From Bacteroidales bacterium UBA1800 (GTDB lineage: Bacteria > Bacteroidota > Bacteroidia > Bacteroidales > VadinHA17), in assembly GCA_002319915.1 (NCBI GenBank), contig DCFQ01000108.1, positions 1 through 22,619 of the forward strand: a DNA stretch of 22,619 nt, in the 5' to 3' direction. Positions 6,493 to 13,262 of the stretch are shown here, in pieces. A program made the position numbers and the translations under genes. The stretch's first letter is position 1. Every line of letters starts with the position of its first letter. Below the pieces are notes generated by a model, which saw nothing but the letters and a program-made list of their open reading frames with translations, ran no database searches and was not told where the DNA came from.

Positions 6493-8854
6493 TTTCCCCC
6501 TGTGTTGTCCGTTGAATTATCTCATCCTGCAGGTCACTGTCGAGTTCCGTAAAGTAGGCTGTATATCCTGCAACCCTGATTGTCAGGCCCCTGTAGGCTT
6601 CCGGATCGGCTTTGGCCCTTTTCAGCTCTTCTGCTGAGACAACATTGAACTGGATATGATGGACAGGCATTTTTACCAAGGTTTTCAGGAATGAAGTGAA
6701 TTTTGACCTGTCCGTTTCATTACTGAACATTGAAGGAAGGAATTTCATGTTCAGCAGCGAACCGTTGCCTGCCAGCCGGGAGGGGATCCTTGAAACCGAT
6801 GCCAGGACTGATGTCGGTCCCTCTTTGTCCCTGCCGTACATTGGCGACAGTCCGCCGTCGGCCAGTGGGGTGCAGGCAAGCCGCCCGTCGGGGGTAGCAC
6901 CCACATACTGACCCATCGGGACATGGGCAGACACCGTGTAAAGTCCCATCTGGTAAGGTCCTCCCCTGAAATTCCTGTGTCTTTTCAACTGTTCCGAAAA
7001 GTATTCGATCCACTCGGCACCGATCCTGTCTACCCATTCAACATCATTTCCGTATTTCGGCACCCTGTTGATGCACATCTGTCTCAGCGGTTCATTGTCC
7101 CTGAAATTATTCCTCAGCGCGCCGAGCAGCTCTGCTTTTCCGACCAGGCCATCCCCGAATACGAGCTTCTTAAGGACTGCCAGGCTGTCTGCAATATTTG
7201 CGGCCTGGATAGCCTGGATGCCCGAGTAGTTGTATTTTGCACCGCCCGCAGTTACATCGGTCCCGTTCCGAAGGCAATGGTTGACAACGCTTGAAAGGAA
7301 GGGAGAGGGGAGATGCTCCCGGTGGCATTTCTCGACAACAGTGCAAACTTCCGTCATCTTCGACACGAAATGAGAGATCTGCTTCCTGTACGCTTCTTCC
7401 AGGGAACGGTAATCCGGGAAGCCGGAAAGATACCCGGTATTTGGTCCGGCCTGTTTCCCGGTCAGCATGCATTTACCGTTGTTGAGCGCAAGCTCCAGGG
7501 CTTTGACAAGGTTGAACATTGCAGCGTCGCTCCAGCCAAGGTAGTTGCCGCTGGTACTCAGTTCCACGCAACCGACAAGCGAATAGTCGAAGCTGTCCTC
7601 ATCATGGATCCCGGCGTGTCTCATCGCGGGAATTATGCTCTCGTCATTGACCACCTGAGGCATGCCGGTTCCCAGCCCGATTATACGGCTGCACTCATCC
7701 GTAAATTCATCAGGTGAATTCCGATGCAGCCGTGCGGTCAGGTTTGGCTGGGGCAGACGTATGTCTTCCTGCGCCTTAAGGATCAGGTACGAAAGTTCGT
7801 TTGAGGCATCCTCTCCATTCTTCCCGGTTCCTCCGACCGTAATATTGAACCCGGTAGGGAAACCTGCAAAATACCTGGCACTCTTACCGTTCCGCATGTA
7901 AACGATCTGGTTGAACTTTATGAACAGGGCGTCCATCAGCTCAAGAGCGATTTCGTTATCAAGGATCCCTGCCGCGACATCCTTCCGGTAAAAATCAATT
8001 AGATACTGATCCATTCTTCCCGGGGAGAACGAGGAGGCATTGGATTCCATCTGGAGGATCACAAAAAGGAACCAGACAGACTGGACCGCCTCCCTGAAAG
8101 TTGAAGGAGGCCCGGTGGAGAGGTTATGACAGTTTGCTGAGACCTGCATCAGGTTGCCCCTCAGCTTTTCATCAGGTTCATCACCGGCAAGGCGTGCGGC
8201 GAGTCCCGAATAGCGTTCCATGAACCTGCAGGCAGCTGCGAGGACCATGCCGGCTGCTTCAAAGAAGAGCTTTTTCTCACCTGAGGAAGACCCTGAAAGG
8301 GAAAGAGCATTTGCCGCGAGCGCTGAAGGGCCGTGGATCAGCCAGCTCTTGACATCGGGGCATATATGGCCCTGGGCATGATCCTTCTGGTTGATCTTCA
8401 CAACGGTTTCAATGGCGGAGATCTCCTCGCCGGCTGCCCCATAAATATCATCTTCGAGGGTTTTCCCCCTCCAGAACGGGGCAATGTGATCCCTGAAGAA
8501 TGAGATATCTTCAGGCCTGACGTGGAAAGGGTCCTGTGGTCTGGAGGGAAGGGTTTCAATTTCCCGCTCCAGCCAGGATATTCCGGCTTCCGGGAAGACG
8601 ACTCCCGCCCTGATCCCCACTGTCCGGTTACCGGCGATCAGCTCTTGCGGGTCGATCGTAATGGAGATTTCATCCAGGGACGCTGATAAGGAATATGCCC
8701 TTTTCAAGATAACCGGGAGATCACTTTTCTGGCGATATACCCTGGTAATGATCCCTGCCTGTTCCAGGGAAAGATACCTTTCCGCTGAAACAGTTTTTCG
8801 CCTGAGTGATAGTATCCTTTCAGACGGGTATGCCTTCCCGGAAATATTTGTCAT
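6485..8854 (-). CDS. Glycyl radical enzyme, Cys-x-Glu (dehydratase/lyase/decarboxylase) class
   Basis: A full-length PFL-like enzyme of 789 residues. The N-terminal PFL domain runs to about residue 640. The active-site thiyl residue is C429 in LVGCVELSTSG, with E431 two residues on; this C-x-E pair marks dehydratases, C-N/C-S lyases and arylacetate decarboxylases and is absent from pyruvate formate-lyase, which has two adjacent Cys. The C-terminal glycyl radical domain has the loop TIRVAGYTAYF with G763 as the radical site. Other family landmarks are SPGRMDQYLIDFYR, GATPDGRLA and FGDG near 567-569. Many characterised relatives have GCVEP; here it is GCVEL. No microcompartment shell, pyrroline-5-carboxylate reductase, acyl-CoA or sulfite-handling genes are adjacent, so the substrate (glycerol/diol, hydroxyproline, choline-like amine, sulfonate, arylacetate or another) cannot be assigned. 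Cytoplasmic and oxygen-sensitive, it follows a DUF6702 gene by 36 bp. Confidence 0.93.
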   Translation of the reverse strand: MTNISGKAYPSERILSLRRKTVSAERYLSLEQAGIITRVYRQKSDLPVILKRAYSLSASLDEISITIDPQELIAGNRTVGIRAGVVFPEAGISWLEREIETLPSRPQDPFHVRPEDISFFRDHIAPFWRGKTLEDDIYGAAGEEISAIETVVKINQKDHAQGHICPDVKSWLIHGPSALAANALSLSGSSSGEKKLFFEAAGMVLAAACRFMERYSGLAARLAGDEPDEKLRGNLMQVSANCHNLSTGPPSTFREAVQSVWFLFVILQMESNASSFSPGRMDQYLIDFYRKDVAAGILDNEIALELMDALFIKFNQIVYMRNGKSARYFAGFPTGFNITVGGTGKNGEDASNELSYLILKAQEDIRLPQPNLTARLHRNSPDEFTDECSRIIGLGTGMPQVVNDESIIPAMRHAGIHDEDSFDYSLVGCVELSTSGNYLGWSDAAMFNLVKALELALNNGKCMLTGKQAGPNTGYLSGFPDYRSLEEAYRKQISHFVSKMTEVCTVVEKCHREHLPSPFLSSVVNHCLRNGTDVTAGGAKYNYSGIQAIQAANIADSLAVLKKLVFGDGLVGKAELLGALRNNFRDNEPLRQMCINRVPKYGNDVEWVDRIGAEWIEYFSEQLKRHRNFRGGPYQMGLYTVSAHVPMGQYVGATPDGRLACTPLADGGLSPMYGRDKEGPTSVLASVSRIPSRLAGNGSLLNMKFLPSMFSNETDRSKFTSFLKTLVKMPVHHIQFNVVSAEELKRAKADPEAYRGLTIRVAGYTAYFTELDSDLQDEIIQRTTQGENG

Positions 8855-8890
8855 AATTGATCGCTGAAAATTCTGGAACTATCCCGGTTC

Positions 8891-9370
8891 TCATTTCAGT
8901 TTCCGTTTTTCCGAATCGTGATCCGGCGTCAGCCTGATCGCTTCATGATAATTGTCTATTTCAATGTAGATCATGTTTTCCTGATCGCTGTAGAGGTCGG
9001 TAAGGACCCTGTTCCGGATCTTAAAGCTCCCAGGGAGCTTTAGGGATTTGAACTGAAGGGTAATGCTGATCTCAAAATTGTCATGGGCGGTAGCCGTGAT
9101 TTTCCCGTCAATCAATTTATTATTTATGAAAATATGAACCTTTTCACGGAAATACCTTCCCAGCTGTTCTTCATTCACTTCAATAGCTCCCTGGCCCGAC
9201 CGGGCGGCGTAAACCGAATCGAACAGCTTGTAATCCCTCAGGAAATCATCATAGAACATCCTGAAAAACACTTTCATCGAATCACTTCCCGGAGCCTGGG
9301 TTATGGTCGTCATCGACATATGGACCGGGTGAAGCCCCAGCAGTGAACAGAGTATTATGGTCTTAAGCAT
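8891..9370 (-). CDS. DUF6702-family exported protein, copy 1
   Basis: The product has 159 residues. A short hydrophobic leader (MLKTIILCSLLGL) precedes HPVHMSMTTITQ, the HP-x-x-x-S-x-T-x-I opening typical of DUF6702 proteins, followed by KVFFRMFYDDFLRDY. The end has the family's NRVLTDLYSDQENMIYIEIDNY block. The protein is predicted to be periplasmic, all-beta in its middle part (alternating strand pattern), with no catalytic motif visible. DUF6702 proteins are widespread in Bacteroidota and uncharacterised. It shares clear sequence patterns with the gene at 11007-11495 (SMKV...YDDFLRDY, LTDLYSD.EN, NYHEA), so the two are diverged paralogues flanking the nucleoside hydrolase-FmdE gene. It lies 42 bp after that gene and 36 bp before the glycyl radical enzyme gene. 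Function unknown. Confidence 0.75.
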   Translation of the reverse strand: MLKTIILCSLLGLHPVHMSMTTITQAPGSDSMKVFFRMFYDDFLRDYKLFDSVYAARSGQGAIEVNEEQLGRYFREKVHIFINNKLIDGKITATAHDNFEISITLQFKSLKLPGSFKIRNRVLTDLYSDQENMIYIEIDNYHEAIRLTPDHDSEKRKLK

Positions 9371-9412
9371 TTCTTCTTCCCTGGTAATGAGATCCGGTGA
9401 AATTCACGAGCC

Positions 9413-10909
9413 TTATTCAGATCTGGCCGGCGCCTGCCTCTTATTGCTGACTTCTTCAATGTCAAATATTTTGTTCCTGTCCCATTCAAGCCAGTATTTA
9501 ATGGCATTCCGCCGTATAAGCTTCCAGTAGCCGTCGTCCATAAGGCCGAATTTTGCGATACCCTCTGCAATGTCTGCATCCACCCGGTCAAGATACTCCT
9601 TTTTAAGGCTGATCCTTACGGATCGGTTGTTATACGAAAATATGGCTTCGGGCCTGGCCTTTTTGGTTTTGGCAAGATGAATGGTCCCCATTCCCAGCGT
9701 TGCGCCCGTACTTACCTGGATACCATCGTTCAGGCAGCTGTATGGAGGACGGGAGCCTGCCATTGAGGTAACTTCAAGCATATCAGGCCCGACGCCAAAC
9801 AACTCCCTTGCTTTGATTCCCATTTTGGCCCCGACTATCGAAAATACCCCGAGATGGCCGTGAAACTCATCAGTCATTACATTGGCTTTCCATTCCAGGT
9901 ACCCGTACCTTGCCAGTACGGAATCAATTATCGGCCGCACGTCATAGTTAAAAGAGGCAGGGTGCGAAGGGAAGCTGTTAAAGACAATGTTACGCTCCAT
10001 TAAATATGTCCCTGAGATCATCTCGGTCATGGCTGCCTTTATGGCCCCGACATCATAGCCTTCATTATATCGTATATTCAGCTTATCTGTATCGATGTTC
10101 ATATCGAACAGTTCCGGATTCGTAATATACAGGGCGACAAGATCGTCGCACAGCCTGAAATGGTTTCCAGTCAGTCTTTCGCGGGCCTCAGGCTGCGAAA
10201 ATACCTGGTCCAGTACACGGGCAAGCTGTGATCCCGATCCAGTGCATGACTTGTACATTAGCGTATCAAAAAATGAGCCTGCCTGATCCAGGTTGGCGAT
10301 TATGTCTGTTCTGACCCCTGCAGCCAGGACAAAGCCTGCACTCTCCCTGTCGGATTCATAGTTGAACCCTCTCAGGGGCTTTGTATAGTCATTATACCAT
10401 ATGATGCGCTCTATCCTTCCAGCCGCCTCCGGATCATTCCTGAAGAGCTTCGCGGCTGAAGTGAGAGGGCCAAGGCACACCAGGGTGATCCTGCCTTTTT
10501 CAGAATTCAGTACCTCTTCAAGGAGGTCCCAGGCATCTTTGGCAACCGGTCTGCCGGCGGTTTCCCTGCCCCAGCTGATCCCCCGGTTAAAGCGGCGCCA
10601 CAGCGGCCCTGTTCTGATGATACTATCGCCACACGCTACCGGGATGTTTTCCTTTCCGAATTCATGAAGGAGCGAAATAACCTTCACGGCGCCATCAGCC
10701 GGAGACAAGGATCCGTCCGAGGTCAGGATGGCCCTGATGGTCAATTCGGGCCTGGCCAGCAGCAGGCTTATTGCCCGCATGTCATCGATACCACAATCAG
10801 TGTCGATCACTATTTCAGTGCTTAAGCCGTCGGGCCTGGGCTGCGCCAATGCACCTGTGATACCTGAAAACAGAAGAAAAATGGCTAATGTTCGCTTCAT
10901 AACCATCAT
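9413..10909 (-). CDS. Exported nucleoside hydrolase-FmdE domain fusion
   Basis: The product has 498 residues; a start at Met4 (10900) would leave a standard leader MKRTLAIFLLFSGITGALAQ and is equally likely. Domain 1 (about 31-320) is an inosine-uridine nucleoside hydrolase fold: VIDTDCGIDDMRA (D36, D38, D42, D43) matches the calcium-binding DTDxGxDD signature, and LCDDLVAL (about 253-260) corresponds to the HDPLA segment with Cys254 in place of His. I recall that one nucleoside hydrolase group has Cys here, so it need not be inactive. Domain 2 (about 345-485) resembles FmdE, the formylmethanofuran dehydrogenase subunit E family: FHGHLGVFSIVGAKMG, SCLNDGIQVSTGATLGMGT and PEAIFSYNN. The usual CP of HGHLCPG is replaced by GV. 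Hydrolase activity on a nucleoside or ribosyl compound in the periplasm is the likely role of domain 1; the role of domain 2 is unknown. It lies between two DUF6702 genes. Confidence 0.85.
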   Translation of the reverse strand: MMVMKRTLAIFLLFSGITGALAQPRPDGLSTEIVIDTDCGIDDMRAISLLLARPELTIRAILTSDGSLSPADGAVKVISLLHEFGKENIPVACGDSIIRTGPLWRRFNRGISWGRETAGRPVAKDAWDLLEEVLNSEKGRITLVCLGPLTSAAKLFRNDPEAAGRIERIIWYNDYTKPLRGFNYESDRESAGFVLAAGVRTDIIANLDQAGSFFDTLMYKSCTGSGSQLARVLDQVFSQPEARERLTGNHFRLCDDLVALYITNPELFDMNIDTDKLNIRYNEGYDVGAIKAAMTEMISGTYLMERNIVFNSFPSHPASFNYDVRPIIDSVLARYGYLEWKANVMTDEFHGHLGVFSIVGAKMGIKARELFGVGPDMLEVTSMAGSRPPYSCLNDGIQVSTGATLGMGTIHLAKTKKARPEAIFSYNNRSVRISLKKEYLDRVDADIAEGIAKFGLMDDGYWKLIRRNAIKYWLEWDRNKIFDIEEVSNKRQAPARSE

Positions 10910-10943
10910 GAATCAAGTACCTAAATTTAAACAAAAATGCCGG

Positions 10944-10982
10944 CTTTCAGTGCTTCAGGAGCAGGCATGACTGAAAGAGTCA
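10944..10982. repeat. Inverted repeats in the gap upstream of the hydrolase fusion
   Basis: CTTTCAG (10944-10950) is the reverse complement of CTGAAAG (10971-10977), and TGACT (10968-10972) of AGTCA (10978-10982); the two pairings are mutually exclusive. They sit in the 97-bp gap between the DUF6702 and hydrolase genes, and could be a processing, attenuation or operator site. The pairing is seen in the sequence; the function is a guess. Confidence 0.25.
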
Positions 10983-11006
10983 CAGGATTTCAGCCGTTTC
11001 AATGAT

Positions 11007-11495
11007 TCAGGGCTTTTTTACCTGTATCATCTCTTCCATATGATCGCGTGTGAATTTTACAGCTTTCTCGTAATTGTTTATCCTTACGATTGCAAGATTT
11101 TCCACATCGGAATAGAGCCCGGTAAGGAATGTGTTCCGGACATCCAGGCTTTTGATCTTCTTCCCGACCCGGTAAAGGATCCTGATCGTTATGTAATCAC
11201 CTTCCCTTTCAGTTCCGAGTAGCTTCCCCGGCAGGTTCTTTTTATCCGAGGAGATACGGAGTTTTGAATTGATATAGAAGTTCAGGATGTCGGGCGGAAA
11301 AGGATCGTAACCGCGAAGTGTTTCAAGGCTGATATCATCAATTATTGTCTGCTGGTAATCCCGGAGGAGCTGGTCGTAGCCGATCCTGACGATAACCTTC
11401 AGGGAATCAGTGCCAGGGACATTTTCAATGCTTGTCATGGTAAGGTGTTGTGCCTGGAACAACAAAATGACCGGTAACGCAATGAGCTTTAACAT
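11007..11495 (-). CDS. DUF6702-like exported protein, copy 2
   Basis: The product has 162 residues, beginning with a hydrophobic leader (MLKLIALPVILLFQ) and then HLTMTSIENVPGTDSLKVIVRIGYDQLLRDY, which parallels copy 1 (HMSMTTITQAPGSDSMKV...YDDFLRDY). The C-terminal part NTFLTGLYSDVENLAIVRINNYEKA again lines up with copy 1. It has drifted from the family consensus: the opening HP is QH and the DQ.N motif is DVEN. It is predicted to be periplasmic, with no catalytic motif seen. It is the first gene of the proposed five-gene unit: a TAnnTTTG box lies about 65 bp upstream and the hydrolase-FmdE gene starts 97 bp downstream. Assignment to DUF6702 rests mainly on its likeness to copy 1. Confidence 0.65.
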   Translation of the reverse strand: MLKLIALPVILLFQAQHLTMTSIENVPGTDSLKVIVRIGYDQLLRDYQQTIIDDISLETLRGYDPFPPDILNFYINSKLRISSDKKNLPGKLLGTEREGDYITIRILYRVGKKIKSLDVRNTFLTGLYSDVENLAIVRINNYEKAVKFTRDHMEEMIQVKKP

Positions 11496-11559
11496 ATTCC
11501 CTCAATAGCAACTAATAGATCGGGCCGACTTTCAACCTTGCAAGCTGATTATAAATATC

Positions 11560-11567
11560 CAAAGGTA
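11560..11567 (-). promoter_or_regulatory. Candidate Bacteroidota -7 box ahead of the five-gene unit
   Basis: The minus strand reads TACCTTTG, an exact match to the Bacteroidota housekeeping -7 consensus TAnnTTTG. It would give a transcript start near 11553 and a leader of about 58 bases. No TTTG -33 box is seen at the usual spacing. The -33 region instead holds the hairpin TGCGGA-TCTT-TCCGCA (11581-11596), which could be an operator. Confidence 0.4.
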
Positions 11568-11580
11568 CCAATATTTTACT

Positions 11581-11596
11581 TGCGGATCTTTCCGCA
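11581..11596. repeat. Palindrome TGCGGA-N4-TCCGCA upstream of the DUF6702 copy 2 gene
   Basis: This is a perfect 6-bp inverted repeat with a four-base spacer (TCTT). It lies 14 bp upstream of the candidate -7 box on the minus strand, where a regulator would overlap the -33 region. Compact symmetric sites like this are typical of dimeric regulators, but no regulator gene is adjacent. Confidence 0.35.
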
Positions 11597-11642
11597 TTTG
11601 TCATTACCTATGATGATCTGACCGGGAATCGTACCTAGTAAA

Positions 11643-11662
11643 CCGGGGTTTATAAACCCGGG
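11643..11662 (-). terminator. Palindromic hairpin after the CDF transporter gene
   Basis: The core GGGTTTATAAACCC (11646-11659) is a perfect 14-bp palindrome, extended by CC/GG (11643-11644 and 11661-11662) around one G-G mismatch. It starts 23 bp past the transporter stop. As a self-complementary duplex it would form a hairpin with a tight AT loop in RNA. There is no strong T-run, so termination is plausible but not shown. Confidence 0.4.
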
Positions 11663-11685
11663 GTGATCTTCCTCACGGCCACCGC

Positions 11686-12594
11686 TTAATTGGAATTATC
11701 AGGTTCAAAGAATATCCACCGGATATCAGGGTACTTTTCTCTCAGGTCAAGTTCGCACCTGTTAATGTTTGCTATCAATTCATCGACAGATCCGGCCTGT
11801 GACATTTTTGCCTTCACGGAAACCATTATTCCGGGGCCAAGCTGGATTGTTATAAGGTTGTAGATCGTCTCCACTTCAGGTCTTTGTTGAAGGAGTTCCC
11901 TTATGTGCCGGCTTGTTTCTTCATCGGTGCTTTGCCCGATCAGAAGGTTCCTGATCTTTACGGCAAGAAGCATGGAAATTACAACTAGCAGGATTCCTAT
12001 TGAAATGCTTCCCAGTGCATCAAAAACGGGATTCCCGGTAATGATCGTAAGCGTAATGGAGAGAATTGCGAGTGCCAGTCCAAGGAGGGCGGCCGTATCT
12101 TCTCCCAGTACAACAAGCAGTTCGCTTCTGCGGCTGGTCCTGACCCATTCCCGGAGTGAGACTTTATGTCTCAGCTTTTTGACCTGGACCAGGCAGCCGT
12201 ACAGCGAAGCCGCCTCAAAGAACATGCTTGTAATCAGTACAATCACCGCAATGATGGGATTCTTCAGGCCCTCGTGAATGCTGAGCTTATGGATTCCTTC
12301 ATAAATTGAGAACAATCCGCCCATGCTGAAGAGTATGAGGGCAACGATGAAGGACCAAAAGTATATTTCTTTCCCGTATCCCAGGGGATGCTCGTTGTCA
12401 GGCTTTTTCTCCGAAGCCCTGAGGCCCCGGAACAGCAGGCCCTGGTTGCCGCAATCGGCAAAGGAATGGATCGATTCTGCCATCATCGCACCGGAACCTG
12501 TCATGAGGGCAGCCACACTCTTTGTCACGGCTATCCCGAGGTTGGCAAGGAGGGCAAAAAGGATTGATTTTACTGATGTCTCGTTGTGCGACAT
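11686..12594 (-). CDS. Cation diffusion facilitator (CDF) transporter
   Basis: The product has 302 residues, an inner-membrane divalent-metal/proton antiporter. Six membrane segments are visible (around 11-31, 34-54, 78-98, 112-134, 162-185 and 193-213), then a cytoplasmic C-terminal domain (about 215-300) of the CDF dimerisation type. In TM2, SIHSFADCGNQ gives H43 and D47, a metal-site pattern (HxxxD); in TM5, GEDTAALLG gives D166. SxHSFADxxNQ is typical of the branch that also contains human SLC30A9-like proteins. The ion is probably Zn, but Mn, Fe or Co cannot be excluded. The gene begins 24 bp after a Cys-rich DUF3795 gene, so the two are likely in one transcript; a metal-related link is possible. 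Confidence 0.93.
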   Translation of the reverse strand: MSHNETSVKSILFALLANLGIAVTKSVAALMTGSGAMMAESIHSFADCGNQGLLFRGLRASEKKPDNEHPLGYGKEIYFWSFIVALILFSMGGLFSIYEGIHKLSIHEGLKNPIIAVIVLITSMFFEAASLYGCLVQVKKLRHKVSLREWVRTSRRSELLVVLGEDTAALLGLALAILSITLTIITGNPVFDALGSISIGILLVVISMLLAVKIRNLLIGQSTDEETSRHIRELLQQRPEVETIYNLITIQLGPGIMVSVKAKMSQAGSVDELIANINRCELDLREKYPDIRWIFFEPDNSN

Positions 12595-12618
12595 TTATTT
12601 ATACGACTGAATCGGGAT

Positions 12619-12957
12619 TCAGTTCAGGCTGCGAAGATTTGCTATGGCTTCCGGTGCATGTTTATGAACCATGGCAACTTTCTCACAGGTTCCCATTTCT
12701 GCGCAATCCCCGCAGGTCTCATGCCCGCGTGACTTAACGCAGCTCCGTATTTCACACAACTGGCAGTAGCTGAACTTGACTCCCTCCTCCCTGCATCCGG
12801 TGCAATTTATGCTTTGATAGGGCATGTCGGGTGCATTGAAAGCAGCTTTCCATTTCTCGGCGGTCGCTTTCCTGAGGTTGTCATCATTATTGATGGTAGC
12901 GGTTCTTGCATCGCATGTGGCACAGTTTAACCCACAGCAGGAAATTAGTTTCTCCAT
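12619..12957 (-). CDS. DUF3795 Cys-rich protein
   Basis: A small cytoplasmic protein of 112 residues with twelve cysteines: C7, C8, C12, C15, C52, C55, C65, C68, C73, C82, C85 and C91. The opening LISCCGLNCATCDARTA and the later CTGCREEG, CQLCEIRSC and CGDC motifs are characteristic of the DUF3795 family, which is common in anaerobic bacteria and archaea and probably binds zinc or an iron-sulfur cluster; no function is established. No signal peptide or membrane segment is present. It is 24 bp upstream of the CDF transporter gene. Its upstream 305-bp region contains a weak TATTTTTG promoter candidate. Confidence 0.85.
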   Translation of the reverse strand: MEKLISCCGLNCATCDARTATINNDDNLRKATAEKWKAAFNAPDMPYQSINCTGCREEGVKFSYCQLCEIRSCVKSRGHETCGDCAEMGTCEKVAMVHKHAPEAIANLRSLN

Positions 12958-13075
12958 GACTTTGATTTTAATTGTTAATTTATTAACAGATGATTTTTTG
13001 ACGAGTTTTTAATCAGTTTCTGTCTAACAAGTTAACAATTTCCGGGAATTGCAAAAAAATATTGCTGTTATCAGG

Positions 13076-13083
13076 CAAAAATA
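13076..13083 (-). promoter_or_regulatory. Weak -7 box candidate upstream of DUF3795; AT-rich gap 12958-13262
   Basis: The minus strand reads TATTTTTG, which fits TAnnTTTG, but the leader would be about 110 bases and no -33 TTTG is at the usual distance. The surrounding 305-bp gap is AT-rich with no reading frame I can support; apart from this box it holds only the strong hairpin at 13182-13210. Confidence 0.25.
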
Positions 13084-13181
13084 ATTGGAAAGAGCTTTAA
13101 TGTCGGTCAATACTTTTTATTGATGTTTCAAAATAAGTTGCATTGGTAATTCGGGACCCAGCTTCGGAACTGAAGAAGCAG

Positions 13182-13210
13182 ATGCGCCCGGGATTGATTC
13201 CCGGGCGCAT
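13182..13210 (-). terminator. Strong GC-rich hairpin downstream of the 13263 lipoprotein gene
   Basis: ATGCGCCCGGGA (13182-13193) pairs perfectly with TCCCGGGCGCAT (13199-13210) across a five-base loop. The 12-bp stem starts 52 bp past the stop of the lipoprotein gene, in the position of an intrinsic terminator. No T-run follows on the minus strand, so a Rho-dependent or boundary role is also possible. Confidence 0.55.
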
Positions 13211-13262
13211 GCATCTTATATTCCCAAATTAACCTTGATTCAAATCAAACAGGACCTGGCTG

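Noticed and set aside
6923..7717. Long open frames on the plus strand inside the glycyl radical enzyme gene
   Set aside because: They are antisense shadows of a full-length conserved enzyme; no family motif or start signal is seen.
6485..8854. Pyruvate formate-lyase
   Set aside because: The active site is GCVE with Glu two residues after a single Cys, whereas pyruvate formate-lyase has two adjacent Cys.
11903..12277. 124-residue plus-strand frame inside the CDF gene
   Set aside because: Antisense shadow of a clear transporter; composition is not protein-like.
13182..13210. Riboswitch or attachment site
   Set aside because: It is a simple perfect hairpin after a gene end, with no conserved aptamer core and no integrase nearby.
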